Origin: CBDCZY01 sp965224745
Lineage (GTDB): Bacteria; Pseudomonadota; Gammaproteobacteria; Methylococcales; Methylomonadaceae
DNA: 64,000 nucleotides
Assembly: GCA_965224745.1 (NCBI GenBank)
Contig: CBDCZY010000001.1
Location: 248,001 to 312,000 of the forward strand
Direction of reading: 5' to 3'
Shown: piece by piece, positions 1 to 8,820 of the stretch
Layout of the letters: each line of letters starts with the position of its first letter
How positions within the stretch are numbered: the stretch's first letter is position 1
Program-made: the position numbers and the translations under genes
The notes under the pieces: generated by a model
What the model was told of the DNA's origin: nothing
Databases searched by the model: none
Seen by the model: only the letters and a program-made list of their open reading frames with translations

Positions 1-2375
1 AGCAGGATTTTCGTCGGCTAGTCGTCAGTAATCGCAACGGGACATTGATTCGATTAGCCGATATCGCCAATGTGGAATTGGGTAGTGAGGATTACGACAC
101 GGTCAACTGGTACAAAGGTAAACTTGCTATCTTCATGGGTATAGAACAAGCGCCGGGAGCCAACCCATTAACCGTTGCTCTGCAAATCCGTAATGTGGTT
201 GAAGAGATTAAAGCTGATTTGCCGGAAGGCATCAATATGTTTATTCCCTACGATGCCAGTCAATTCATCGAAGATTCAATCGACGAAGTGCTTCGAACAT
301 TGATTGAGGCAGTAGCCATTGTATTAGTTATCATTTACTTATCATTGGGTTCATTTCGAGCGGCCTTGATACCCGCTGTCACCGTTCCATTATCGTTAAT
401 CGGAGGGGCTTTTTTAATGCTTGCCATGGGCTTCTCCATCAACTTGCTGACAATGCTGGCGATGGTACTGGCGATAGGTTTAGTGGTTGATGATGCGATT
501 GTCGTTGTCGAGAATGTTCACCGTCATATCGAACAAGGAGAAACCCGACTGCAAGCAGCGTTATTGGGTGCCCGTGAATTAGCTTTACCGGTTATTGCCA
601 TGACGACGACATTGATTGCCGTGTACGCGCCTATTGGTTTTATGGGTGGTCTGGTTGGCACCTTATTTTCTGAATTTGCTTTTTCGTTAGCAGGAGCAGT
701 ACTGGTTTCCGGTGTTGTAGCTCTGACTTTAGCGCCTATGTTGAGTTCAAAATTTTTAAAGGAAAAAGGCTCTCCCGGACGATTTGAGCAGGCAGTGGAA
801 GGCTTTTTTAACAAGTTGGCTGTTCGCTATCAAGTCCTTTTGCATAGCGTCTTGGAGTTTCCCTCTGCCGTAGTTGTGTTCGCAGTGCTAGTTTTGATAA
901 GCATTTATTTCATGTTTTCTTTTTCACAAAAGGAACTGGCGCCGACTGAGGATCAGAGTATTTTGTTTTTTATGGCAACAGGACCGCAAACAGCAACATT
1001 AAATTACAACCAAGTGTATTCGCGTGAATTGATGACTATTTTAGAGTCATTCCCAGAGTATAAAGAAAGTTTCTGGTTACTAGGTTTTCGCAATGATCCA
1101 AATATTGTTTTTGGTGGCTTTAAGATGCCTTCAGCCAGTGAACGCGAGCGCTCTCAAATGGAGATTCAGCCAGAACTACAGAGTAAGGTGAAACAAGTTG
1201 CTGGCTTTCAAACTGCCATCATACCGCGTCCTAGTTTACCGGGTTCAGGTGGCGGTTTACCGTTACAATTCGTGATGGTGACTGAGGCAGGCTATACTGA
1301 GCTTGATCAAGTGGCAGATCAACTGATCGCACGCGCTATGGAAAGTGGAAAATTTGCCTTTCTCAATAAGGGGGTAGAATTTACCCGTCCTAAAACCACG
1401 CTTGTCATAGATCGTGATCGAGCTGCTGACCTGGGTCTATCTATGCAAGATGTTGGACGTAATCTATCGACTCTGTTAGGTGGTCAGTATGTTAATCGAT
1501 TTAGCTTGCAAGGCCGCAGCTACAAGGTGATCCCACAAGTCAGCGATGCGGCCAGGTTGGATGTCAGTAAACTGGCAGATATTTACCTCAATGCAGCGAA
1601 TGGCGATTTGGTACCCTTATCCGCATTGGTTCGGCTTGAAAACTCGGTCGAACCCAGTAAAAGAACGCAATTTCAGCAACTCAACAGTTTAACAATCGGT
1701 GGCTTAATGGCACCCGGCGTGACCTTGGGGGATGCTATGACCTATCTTGACCAGCAAGCTGATGATCTTTTCCCTCGTGGTTATAGTAATGATTATACGG
1801 GCAGCTCAAGACAATATGCGCAGCAGGGTAATGTGTTAATGATTACTTTTTTTATGTCTTTGCTCATCATTTATCTGGTGCTCGCCGCCCAATTCGAGAG
1901 CTGGCGCGATCCACTGATTATAATGGTCGCCGTGCCGCTCTCTATCGCGAGCGCATTAGCCTTCTTAATGCTTGGGTTTGCTTCCATCAATATTTATACG
2001 CAAGTCGGGTTGATTACGCTCATTGGACTGATTGCCAAGAATGGAATCCTTATCGTTGAGTTTGCCAATCAACTGCAAATTCAGCAGGGCTTTTCCAAGC
2101 AAGTCGCCGTTGAGCAGGCCTCCAAGGTTCGGCTCCGACCGATCCTGATGACCACGGTTTCGATGATAGTGGCCATGGTGCCACTTTTAACTGCATCCGG
2201 CCCCGGCGCAGTTAGCCGTTTTGATATAGGACTCGTCATTGCCAGCGGACTTGGCGTAGGTACATTGTTTACACTATTTGTGGTTCCAGCCTTCTATTTG
2301 TTATTAGCAAAGGATCATGCTCAGGTCATCAATACCGAGCACAAGCATTCAACTCAAGGTAGCCTTAGCTCTTGA
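1..2375 (+). CDS. RND efflux pump inner-membrane permease, 5' truncated by window edge
   Basis: This is the C-terminal three quarters of a hydrophobe/amphiphile RND transporter of the AcrB/MexB (HAE1) type, which uses the proton gradient to export drugs or lipids through a tripartite pump. The frame is open from base 3 without a stop, so the start lies outside the window; about 790 of the usual 1,030 residues are visible. TM4 carries the paired aspartates (VVDDAIVVVEN), and the second half has the TM10 lysine (LIGLIAKNGILIVEF), both part of the proton relay. The two halves of the porter domain and the second transmembrane bundle follow in normal order. Its membrane-fusion partner must lie upstream, outside the window. 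Substrate cannot be told from sequence. Confidence 0.93.
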   Translation, partial: QDFRRLVVSNRNGTLIRLADIANVELGSEDYDTVNWYKGKLAIFMGIEQAPGANPLTVALQIRNVVEEIKADLPEGINMFIPYDASQFIEDSIDEVLRTLIEAVAIVLVIIYLSLGSFRAALIPAVTVPLSLIGGAFLMLAMGFSINLLTMLAMVLAIGLVVDDAIVVVENVHRHIEQGETRLQAALLGARELALPVIAMTTTLIAVYAPIGFMGGLVGTLFSEFAFSLAGAVLVSGVVALTLAPMLSSKFLKEKGSPGRFEQAVEGFFNKLAVRYQVLLHSVLEFPSAVVVFAVLVLISIYFMFSFSQKELAPTEDQSILFFMATGPQTATLNYNQVYSRELMTILESFPEYKESFWLLGFRNDPNIVFGGFKMPSASERERSQMEIQPELQSKVKQVAGFQTAIIPRPSLPGSGGGLPLQFVMVTEAGYTELDQVADQLIARAMESGKFAFLNKGVEFTRPKTTLVIDRDRAADLGLSMQDVGRNLSTLLGGQYVNRFSLQGRSYKVIPQVSDAARLDVSKLADIYLNAANGDLVPLSALVRLENSVEPSKRTQFQQLNSLTIGGLMAPGVTLGDAMTYLDQQADDLFPRGYSNDYTGSSRQYAQQGNVLMITFFMSLLIIYLVLAAQFESWRDPLIIMVAVPLSIASALAFLMLGFASINIYTQVGLITLIGLIAKNGILIVEFANQLQIQQGFSKQVAVEQASKVRLRPILMTTVSMIVAMVPLLTASGPGAVSRFDIGLVIASGLGVGTLFTLFVVPAFYLLLAKDHAQVINTEHKHSTQGSLSS

Positions 2376-2685
2376 GAAATCGTGAGGGATGAAAGAGGCT
2401 TTTGCCTCCAGGCGGGCTTTTTTAAAACAGCTATAAACTATCCATGAAGAATAATGTTGAAAAAAATTATATCAGTCGCAAGTTTGGAAAACTTTTTAGA
2501 GACTTGGTAGTAATTATTGACAAGTTTAAAACTGGCAAAACTCGATAACCGAATTTACGTGGCTGGTAGGCTGGCGAATTCTTCGAAAATCTCCTTTTCA
2601 TTAGGCAATGATTTGAGAGGCCTTTTATTCAGCCTGATTGACGTTACTCTAAAATAGGTTCTAAACTTTTAACTTGAATCCAGAA
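2376..2685. other. Convergent intergenic region
   Basis: This 310-bp gap lies between two genes that point at each other. It starts with a GAGGC/GCCTC hairpin (2395-2408) followed some bases later by a T-run (2418-2423), a weak candidate terminator for the RND gene. On the minus strand, 2650-2555 reads as about 31 codons (LNKRPLKSLP...) closed by a stop and preceded by stops, which vaguely recalls the C-terminus of an IS transposase. No intact gene is seen. Confidence 0.4.
2395..2424 (+). terminator. Possible rho-independent terminator of the RND gene
   Basis: GAGGC-TTTT-GCCTC forms a 5-bp stem with a 4-base loop 20 bases after the stop codon. A GGCGGGC stretch and six Ts follow. The T-run is not directly next to the stem, so this is a weak call. 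Confidence 0.35.
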
Positions 2686-3255
2686 CTAATAATCCGGTTT
2701 AAAGCAAAGCTTTTGCAGCTTTTTTATAAGCCGAGCGGTTAGGTGTGCAATATCAGCATCTTCTTTTGAAGAAGATGCAACAAAATTACGAATTGAACCT
2801 ATTAGATTTTCGCTCGGCAGGGTGTTTTCATTCTGAAAAGTTTTATCTTTATAAACTTGAGTCATATCTGTCATTTTTTGTAACAGATCAATTTCATTTT
2901 CTGCTATTAAGATAGATTTAAAATCTTTGAACCTTTTAATAGTTGAGAGTTGGTGGTCATTTCTATGTTCATGGTTTTTTGCCAATCTGGGTAGTACCAA
3001 TAATGGCTTGCCCATTTCTAATGCAGTAATAATAGTCCCCATGCCTGCGTGTGCCACTATAAAATCAGCCGATTGCATGCTTTTATTAAAATCTTTCGGT
3101 GTCATAGTTTTATAGGCACGTAAATGCAGTGGTTTTAGCTTTGATTCTCCAATTTGAGCTATTACTTCTGTTTTTTGGTTCTGCTTCGCCCATTTGTCGG
3201 TTATTGTAATTAGTCGATCAAATGGTAATTGAGAGCCTACGGTGACAAAAATCAT
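2686..3255 (-). CDS. Alg13/PssE-like glycosyltransferase catalytic subunit (GT28 C-terminal domain)
   Basis: The 189-residue protein is a single Rossmann-like GT28 C-terminal domain. It begins MIFVTVGSQLPFDRL and carries the UDP-sugar binding elements HAGMGTI (about residue 70) and HEHRNDHQ (about residue 96). This is the pattern of Alg13 and of bacterial PssE/EpsF, which act with a separate membrane-anchored Alg14-like subunit to add the second sugar to a lipid-linked oligosaccharide. The partner is directly upstream and the two frames overlap by 4 bases (ATGA), so they are translationally coupled. Acceptor and sugar are unknown. No other polysaccharide genes are near, so the pair may act on exopolysaccharide or another glycan made elsewhere. 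Confidence 0.82.
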   Translation of the reverse strand: MIFVTVGSQLPFDRLITITDKWAKQNQKTEVIAQIGESKLKPLHLRAYKTMTPKDFNKSMQSADFIVAHAGMGTIITALEMGKPLLVLPRLAKNHEHRNDHQLSTIKRFKDFKSILIAENEIDLLQKMTDMTQVYKDKTFQNENTLPSENLIGSIRNFVASSSKEDADIAHLTARLIKKLQKLCFKPDY

Positions 3256-3722
3256 ACGACAGCTCCATAAAATTTAGGGCCGCCCGGTTTGGATAAATGT
3301 TCCCATTGGGTTAACCATAGGTCAGCATAGCGTTTTACTTTCAAGCCACTCAACGAAATTTTATCTACGTTGGCGATACTGTCTACCCATATGGTTTTAA
3401 TGCCCATTTGTTTAGCAAAAAACAATGCAAAAAAACCAGGTGCTGCACCAGTGGAAAGTACTACTTTAGGCCTAATTCGTAACAGTACGTATAAAACGTG
3501 AAATGATAATAAAATTAATCGTAACTTAGACCAACTTGAAGCATCGGGAACAGCAGTAAATTTCTCACGTCCAACGAACTCGAAATAAGAAGGGTCTGTA
3601 GAAACGTAAAAAACATCATATTCCTCGAATGCAGGTTTTAGGCGGCACATTTGAATCCAATGGCCACCTGAAGAAGATACGAATAATGCTCGTTGTTTTT
3701 TTTTGTGATCTAGTTGGCTCAT
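3252..3722 (-). CDS. Alg14/PssD-like glycosyltransferase membrane subunit
   Basis: About 156 residues. The N-terminus has the Alg14 signature SSSGGHWIQM for the nucleotide-sugar pocket, followed by a hydrophobic membrane-associated stretch near residues 65-85 (LILLSFHVLYVLL) and the STGAAPGFFALFFAK segment. Alg14-type proteins recruit the Alg13-like catalytic subunit, encoded next, to the inner face of the membrane. I chose the ATG at 3722 because GGAA lies about 7 bases upstream; an in-frame ATG 14 codons earlier (3764) has no such site and adds a tail not expected for the family. PssD/PssE pairs of rhizobia and EpsE/F-type pairs are the nearest described analogues. Confidence 0.8.
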   Translation of the reverse strand: MSQLDHKKKQRALFVSSSGGHWIQMCRLKPAFEEYDVFYVSTDPSYFEFVGREKFTAVPDASSWSKLRLILLSFHVLYVLLRIRPKVVLSTGAAPGFFALFFAKQMGIKTIWVDSIANVDKISLSGLKVKRYADLWLTQWEHLSKPGGPKFYGAVV

Positions 3723-4295
3723 CGCGTTTCCATTGGAAATTGATTGCAAAAATAAAGATGGCAAACTCTTAACCTAGTGAATAGATTGATTAAAAAATAT
3801 ACACTAATATTAGGCCATAATTCGAAATTAAAGAAAAATTCTTTGGTTGTTCGCCTAGAATTTTTACCTTTCGTAGCAATTGATTCATTTCGTTCCTCGT
3901 TTAGGAAAGCAATGAATGGCTCTAAACAATTGCTAATGTTTTTTTCTTCGTTGTTTGCTGCAATGGTATTAGAAGTCATAACATTAAGGGTTGGTTGTAG
4001 TATGTTCTTAACCATTAGTTTATATTAATATTCCTGAACGAACTGTTAATTTTCGTCATGTCTTCATATTGGAAATTTAATCCTCCCTAGCAACATCTCA
4101 AACCTAAGTTTTATTTTAAGAAGTAAGTTTAACATAATGGTTTTAAAATATTCTTTCGGAAAATATAATAAATAAAGTTATGTTATTTGTCTATTATACC
4201 AACCAGACATGTTGGTCTTCTATTATTAAGCCGAACAATATAGTCTGTCAATCAAACTCATCGTGGCTATAGATTGTAATCAAAGGATTGAATAT
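3723..4295. other. AT-rich intergenic region
   Basis: About 570 bases upstream of the PssD/PssE pair and downstream of the next gene. Very AT-rich, with short overlapping frames on both strands that lack ribosome binding sites and recognisable composition. It presumably holds the promoter of the glycosyltransferase pair. No gene or clear hairpin is supported. Confidence 0.4.
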
Positions 4296-4838
4296 TCATT
4301 CAGTTTCGACAATTTTACAAAGGTTGTTGTCACAAACCACAGGCGGATTTTGCACTGCCGAACAATCAGAAACCAGTCCTAATGATTCGTTCCGTTGTTT
4401 GTCCAATAGGTTGTATTCGTTCACGCGATTTTTTAGCAGTAACGGGTTGGTATCTAGGATTGAGTAAACAAGATATGATTTAACACCGCCGCAAGGCTTT
4501 GAGCCAAATCCAATCGTAGTGCACTCTAAGGGTTCGGTGCAGGATGCCTGACCAATAATTTCATCAATTTCAGCTTTTAACTGTGTCAGTTGTGGGTCAG
4601 TTTCTGTCTCAGATGAGTTGATGGTATTGGCTTGTGTCAACTCGAAACGTATCGGGTTGGAATTAATGGTTTGCATATTGACAGAAAAGCTGGGATTACC
4701 TGCTATCCCGGAGACATCTACTCTTGGTATCGTCAATAAACCAGTTTCATTATCAAACGTTGGGTAAGTACAATTTTCTTCAGCCTGACTGGTGCTAACC
4801 CAGATAAAAAAAGCAATAATAATGACCAATCTTTTCAT
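4296..4838 (-). CDS. Small secreted protein of unknown function
   Basis: I do not recognise a known family. From the ATG at 4838 (AGGG 8-12 bases upstream) it encodes 180 residues with a clear Sec signal peptide (KRLVIIIAFFIWVSTSQA, cleavage before EENCTYP). The mature part has eight or so cysteines, suggesting disulfides in the periplasm or outside the cell. Residues just after the signal (CTYPTFDNETGLLTIPRVDV... F.L) resemble a module that occurs twice in the N-terminal half of the lipase encoded at 21460-22740. An upstream in-frame ATG at 4892 would put 18 residues before the signal peptide and is less likely. It follows apt on the same strand but is probably transcribed apart. Confidence 0.6.
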   Translation of the reverse strand: MKRLVIIIAFFIWVSTSQAEENCTYPTFDNETGLLTIPRVDVSGIAGNPSFSVNMQTINSNPIRFELTQANTINSSETETDPQLTQLKAEIDEIIGQASCTEPLECTTIGFGSKPCGGVKSYLVYSILDTNPLLLKNRVNEYNLLDKQRNESLGLVSDCSAVQNPPVVCDNNLCKIVETE

Positions 4839-4900
4839 GATAATGTCCCTATTAGTTACGTCTAAAAATTGAGTGAATAATGAATTTAACATACTAAATT

Positions 4901-5416
4901 TTAGTAATGAATCAATGAATGTACTTCGACGTCTTTAAGCTGTTTCCGACCATCTAATGCATCAAGCTCAACGACGAAAGCGCAGGCTTCGACTTTAGCG
5001 CCCAGTGCTTGAACCAATTCACAGCTGGCTTTGGCAGTGCCTCCTGTTGCTAATAAATCGTCGATCAGTAGGACGCGGTCGTCAGGGTTTACAGCATCTA
5101 TATGTGCTTCTAAAGATGCTGAACCATATTCTAGATCATACGACACACTGTGAACATCGGCCGGTAGTTTTCCTGGTTTACGTAATGGAATAAAACCTAC
5201 GCCCAATTCCCAAGCTACCAATGAACCAAAAATAAAGCCTCGAGCTTCCATGCCAGCTACGGCAGTAATATTGCGACCAAGAAATGGATGCATCAGTTGG
5301 TGTGTTGCAAGCCTCAAGGCAGCAGGGCTTCTTAACAACGGCGTGATATCTTTAAAAATTATGCCAGGTTTTGGAAAGTCAGGGATATCACGAATTTTTT
5401 GTTTGAGTCTCTCCAT
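4901..5416 (-). CDS. apt: Adenine phosphoribosyltransferase
   Basis: Cytosolic purine salvage enzyme that joins adenine and PRPP to give AMP and pyrophosphate. The 171-residue length is typical. It has the family start IRDIPDFPKPGIIFKDITPLL, the GMEARGFIFG substrate loop and the PRPP-binding motif VLLIDDLLATGGTA (about residue 120). The ATG directly follows the dxs stop codon (TAAATG), so it ends the hopanoid/isoprenoid run and is probably translated by coupling. A metabolic link is plausible: HpnH chemistry uses S-adenosylmethionine and HpnG removes adenine from adenosylhopane, and Apt would recycle that adenine. The link is inference. Confidence 0.95.
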   Translation of the reverse strand: MERLKQKIRDIPDFPKPGIIFKDITPLLRSPAALRLATHQLMHPFLGRNITAVAGMEARGFIFGSLVAWELGVGFIPLRKPGKLPADVHSVSYDLEYGSASLEAHIDAVNPDDRVLLIDDLLATGGTAKASCELVQALGAKVEACAFVVELDALDGRKQLKDVEVHSLIHY

Positions 5417-7300
5417 TTAATCACCGCTGATAGAGTTAGCTGCAAAGGATTTTACGTGAGATAAAATACCCTGAACATCGAGTTCACAATAGCTGAGTAA
5501 TTCCTCGCGGGTCCCTTGTTCGACATATTCGTCTTTTAAGCCCAGGTTTAATACCGGCATCCAAATGTTTTGCTGCTGTAAGAACTCATTGACAGCACTG
5601 CCAGCACCGCCCGCGATAGTATTTTCTTCTACTGTCACAAGACGATCATGATTTTGGGCCATCTCCAGGATAAGTTTTTCATCCAACGGTTTAACAAAAC
5701 GCATGTTAACCACCGTAGCGCCCAACGTTTTACCGACCTCAAGCGCTGGTGTCACCATCGTACCAAACGCTAAAATTGCGATCTTCTTACCCGTCAGCTT
5801 GATTTCAGCTCGTCCCAGCGGTAAGGCCGTCATCGTTTTTTCGACAGCAATGCCTGGACCAGCCCCTCTTGGATAGCGTACCGCCGCAGGCCCCTCATGC
5901 AGAAAACCAGTGTACAACATCTGCCGACACTCATTTTCATCGGCGGGCGCCATCACCACCATGTTGGGAATACAACGTAAATAGGTTAAATCGAAACTAC
6001 CCGCATGGGTCGGACCATCCGGTCCCACTAAACCGGCTCGATCAATGGCAAACAAAACAGGTAAATTCTGTAAAGCCACATCATGGATCAATTGATCGTA
6101 CGCGCGTTGCAAAAACGTTGAATAAATCGCGACCACCGGTTTTGCACCTTCACAGGCCATGCCTCCCGCTAACGTGACACAATGCTGCTCGGCAATTGCT
6201 ACATCAAAATAACGTTCAGGGAAACGTTTGGAAAATTCCACCAGGCCAGAACCTTCACGCATGGCGGGTGTGATGGCCAGTAAACGCTTATCTTGCTCAG
6301 CCATGTCACACAACCACTGGCCAAATACTTTGGTATAAGTCGGTTTCGAAGGTTTTGAGGTCGGTAAATGATCTTGGGCAGGGTCAAACGGTGTAACACC
6401 ATGATAAGCAATCGGATCCTTTTCAGCGGGTCGATAGCCTTTGCCTTTTTGTGTGACAATGTGCAAAAAACGTGGCCCACTTAGGCTTTTCAGATTACGT
6501 AGCGTGGGAACCAATGTATCGATGTCATGGCCATCAATCGGTCCAATATAGTTAAAACCTAATTCTTCAAACAAAGTGCCTGGAGCGACCATGCCTTTAA
6601 CATGCTCTTCGGTCTTGCGGGCTAATTCCCAGACGCTCGGCATTCGACTCAGAACTTTTTTGCTTTCTTCACGAACAGTTGAATACAATTTTCCTGAGAG
6701 CACTTTGGCGAGATAGTTATTGAGTGCGCCAACATTCGGTGAAATCGACATGTCATTATCATTCAAAATGACCAACAGATTGGCGTCTAACGCACCGGCA
6801 TGATTCAGCGCTTCAAAGGCCATGCCACCGGTAATGCCACCATCGCCAATAATCGCTATAGCATGCCGGTCTTTGCCTTGTTCAGCCGATGCTATGGCCA
6901 TCCCTAAGGCAGCACTGATAGATGTGCTGGAATGTCCGACTCCGAAACAGTCATAGGGACTTTCTGCGCGATTGGGAAATGCTGACACGCCATCGCGTTG
7001 TCTGATGGTGATCAGGCTATCACGGCGACCGGTTAAAATTTTATGTGGGTAGGCTTGATGTCCGACATCCCAAACCAAAAAGTCGTCCGGTGTGTCGAAT
7101 ACGTAATGCAAAGCAACCGTCAGTTCCACGGTACCCAAACCAGCAGAAAAATGACCGCCCGATTGACTCACGCTATATAACAAAAAATCCCGTAACTCCT
7201 GGGCTAGCGGCTTAAGCTGACTCGACGACATGGCCCTCAAGTCTGATGGCTGGTCTATCTCGCTTAATAGTGGGTGCGGGGCAGGTGTAGGTCGGTTCAT
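5417..7300 (-). CDS. dxs: 1-deoxy-D-xylulose-5-phosphate synthase
   Basis: First enzyme of the MEP pathway: thiamine-diphosphate-dependent condensation of pyruvate and glyceraldehyde 3-phosphate to DXP, feeding IPP/DMAPP to squalene. About 627 residues, as usual. Visible signatures are SGGHFSAGLGTVELTVALHYV, the conserved WDVGHQAYPHKILTGR, the ThDP motif GDGGITGGMAFEALNHAG with NDNDMSIS, and the C-terminal transketolase domains (DRAGLVGPDGPTHAGSFDL). I prefer the ATG at 7300, which gives an N-terminus like other Dxs; a GTG at 7342 is possible. Neither has a strong ribosome site. It sits 65-108 bases after hpnO and abuts apt, so precursor supply is co-transcribed with hopanoid genes. Confidence 0.95.
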   Translation of the reverse strand: MNRPTPAPHPLLSEIDQPSDLRAMSSSQLKPLAQELRDFLLYSVSQSGGHFSAGLGTVELTVALHYVFDTPDDFLVWDVGHQAYPHKILTGRRDSLITIRQRDGVSAFPNRAESPYDCFGVGHSSTSISAALGMAIASAEQGKDRHAIAIIGDGGITGGMAFEALNHAGALDANLLVILNDNDMSISPNVGALNNYLAKVLSGKLYSTVREESKKVLSRMPSVWELARKTEEHVKGMVAPGTLFEELGFNYIGPIDGHDIDTLVPTLRNLKSLSGPRFLHIVTQKGKGYRPAEKDPIAYHGVTPFDPAQDHLPTSKPSKPTYTKVFGQWLCDMAEQDKRLLAITPAMREGSGLVEFSKRFPERYFDVAIAEQHCVTLAGGMACEGAKPVVAIYSTFLQRAYDQLIHDVALQNLPVLFAIDRAGLVGPDGPTHAGSFDLTYLRCIPNMVVMAPADENECRQMLYTGFLHEGPAAVRYPRGAGPGIAVEKTMTALPLGRAEIKLTGKKIAILAFGTMVTPALEVGKTLGATVVNMRFVKPLDEKLILEMAQNHDRLVTVEENTIAGGAGSAVNEFLQQQNIWMPVLNLGLKDEYVEQGTREELLSYCELDVQGILSHVKSFAANSISGD

Positions 7301-7407
7301 AGCTATGTGTGTGTGGGTTAGCAATGAAGATTTATTGGCCACAAAATCTTCATGTAGGATGTAAAATCAACAATTGTCATTGTAGTAAGATCCGTTTTCA
7401 TTAAATA

Positions 7408-8799
7408 TTATTTTTTCTTTTTGTTTTTCATTGCATGACTTGCTAAATTCTTGCCAAGATCCCAAATAGACCCTGGTACTTGATGGCAATCAGCAATGAC
7501 CTTATCAAATGAATCAGTCACCCAATTTTGATCTTTTTCTGTAATCATCAGCGGCGGTAATAGTTTGACAACGTTCATACCATGTCCTGCGACCTGACTT
7601 AAAATATGATGATCTTTAAATAGGGGAATTGTTATCATTTGGCTAAATAAACCTTTGTTAGCAGTTTCAAGCAAACTCCATGCGGCTTTTAATGAAAGGC
7701 TTTTCGGTGCTCCAAATTCGATGGCGATCATAAGACCCTTGCCGCGAACTTCATGCAGGAATTCATAACGATCGATCATAGCAGTCAAACCGTCAATAAT
7801 AGCTTGGCCGCGATGGGCTGCATTTTTCAACAAGTTTTCTTCTTGGAAGACTTGCAAGGTAGCTATTCCTGCCGCCATCGCCATGTTGTTTTTTGAGAAA
7901 GTGGAGCCGTGAACTACCGCTCTATCCATCCTGTTGAATACACTTTCCATCACCTGGCTGGTCATGGCAACGCCACCAACTGGAACAAATCCGCCCGATA
8001 ATGCTTTCGCCATCAAAATCATATCTGGTTCAACGTGCCAATGTTCGATTGCCCAGAATTTGCCGGTACGACCGATCCCTGTTTGAACTTCATCAGCCAC
8101 GAATAATGTGCCATATTTTTTACATAGTCTGGCAACTTCTGGGAGATAATCGTCAGTAGGCAAGTTAACGCCTTTACCTTGGATCGGTTCAACAATGAAT
8201 GCGGCGATATCTTTATTGGTTAATGCTTGTTCTAATGCAGCCAGATCGTTGAAAGGGATGGCTGAGCAATCAGGTAACAGCGGGCCAAAGCCTTCCCGGA
8301 AAACATTTTCTCCAGTTAAAGAAAGAGAGCCCAAAGTTAAGCCGTGATAGCTGTGCTCACAATGGATTATTTTGCTTCGTTTGGTGGTATAACGTGCAAA
8401 CTTGATGGCTGCTTCAACTGCCTCAGTGCCCGAGTTGCAAAAGAACATTTTGCTCAGGTTTTGGGGGGAGCGTTCTAGTATCTGTTCAGCTAGCAAACCA
8501 CTTAACAGAGAAACGTCCATTTGTACCAAATTAGGTAATTGATTATGCAGCACGTCTGTTAATGTTGAAATGATTGTAGGGTGGTTTCTACCAACTGCAA
8601 ATACGCCAAACCCACTTAATAAATCTAAATATTCTTGGTTGTTTTCGTCATAGAGATACTGTCCGATAGCTTTTTTATAATTTCTGTCATAGCCGATGGT
8701 TTTGAGGACCCGAACCATTTGGTTATTTAAATGCTTTTCGTGTAATTTAAATTTGTCCTCGCTACGAGACTGCATCAATTCGGCGATATTAAAAGACAT
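7408..8799 (-). CDS. hpnO: HpnO-type class III aminotransferase (aminobacteriohopanetriol formation)
   Basis: PLP-dependent class III aminotransferase, 463 residues, related to acetylornithine transaminase. It shows FFCNSGTEAVEAAIKFAR, the cofactor-binding aspartate in FVADEVQTGIGRTGKFWA and the Schiff-base lysine in ILMAKALSGGFVPVGG. In hopanoid clusters this family (HpnO) converts the ribosyl-derived side chain into the aminated form (aminobacteriohopanetriol), the typical amino-BHP of methanotrophs. Position after hpnN and before dxs supports this over a general ornithine transaminase. The Lys-rich C-terminal tail (MKNKKKK) is unusual. The exact substrate is inferred from context. Confidence 0.85.
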   Translation of the reverse strand: MSFNIAELMQSRSEDKFKLHEKHLNNQMVRVLKTIGYDRNYKKAIGQYLYDENNQEYLDLLSGFGVFAVGRNHPTIISTLTDVLHNQLPNLVQMDVSLLSGLLAEQILERSPQNLSKMFFCNSGTEAVEAAIKFARYTTKRSKIIHCEHSYHGLTLGSLSLTGENVFREGFGPLLPDCSAIPFNDLAALEQALTNKDIAAFIVEPIQGKGVNLPTDDYLPEVARLCKKYGTLFVADEVQTGIGRTGKFWAIEHWHVEPDMILMAKALSGGFVPVGGVAMTSQVMESVFNRMDRAVVHGSTFSKNNMAMAAGIATLQVFQEENLLKNAAHRGQAIIDGLTAMIDRYEFLHEVRGKGLMIAIEFGAPKSLSLKAAWSLLETANKGLFSQMITIPLFKDHHILSQVAGHGMNVVKLLPPLMITEKDQNWVTDSFDKVIADCHQVPGSIWDLGKNLASHAMKNKKKK

Positions 8800-8820
8800 T
8801 TTTATTCTGACCTCGGGGTT

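Noticed and set aside
3719..4015. 98-codon frame on the minus strand and an 83-codon frame on the plus strand
   Set aside because: No ribosome site, AT-driven composition, each the shadow of the other, and no recognisable domain.
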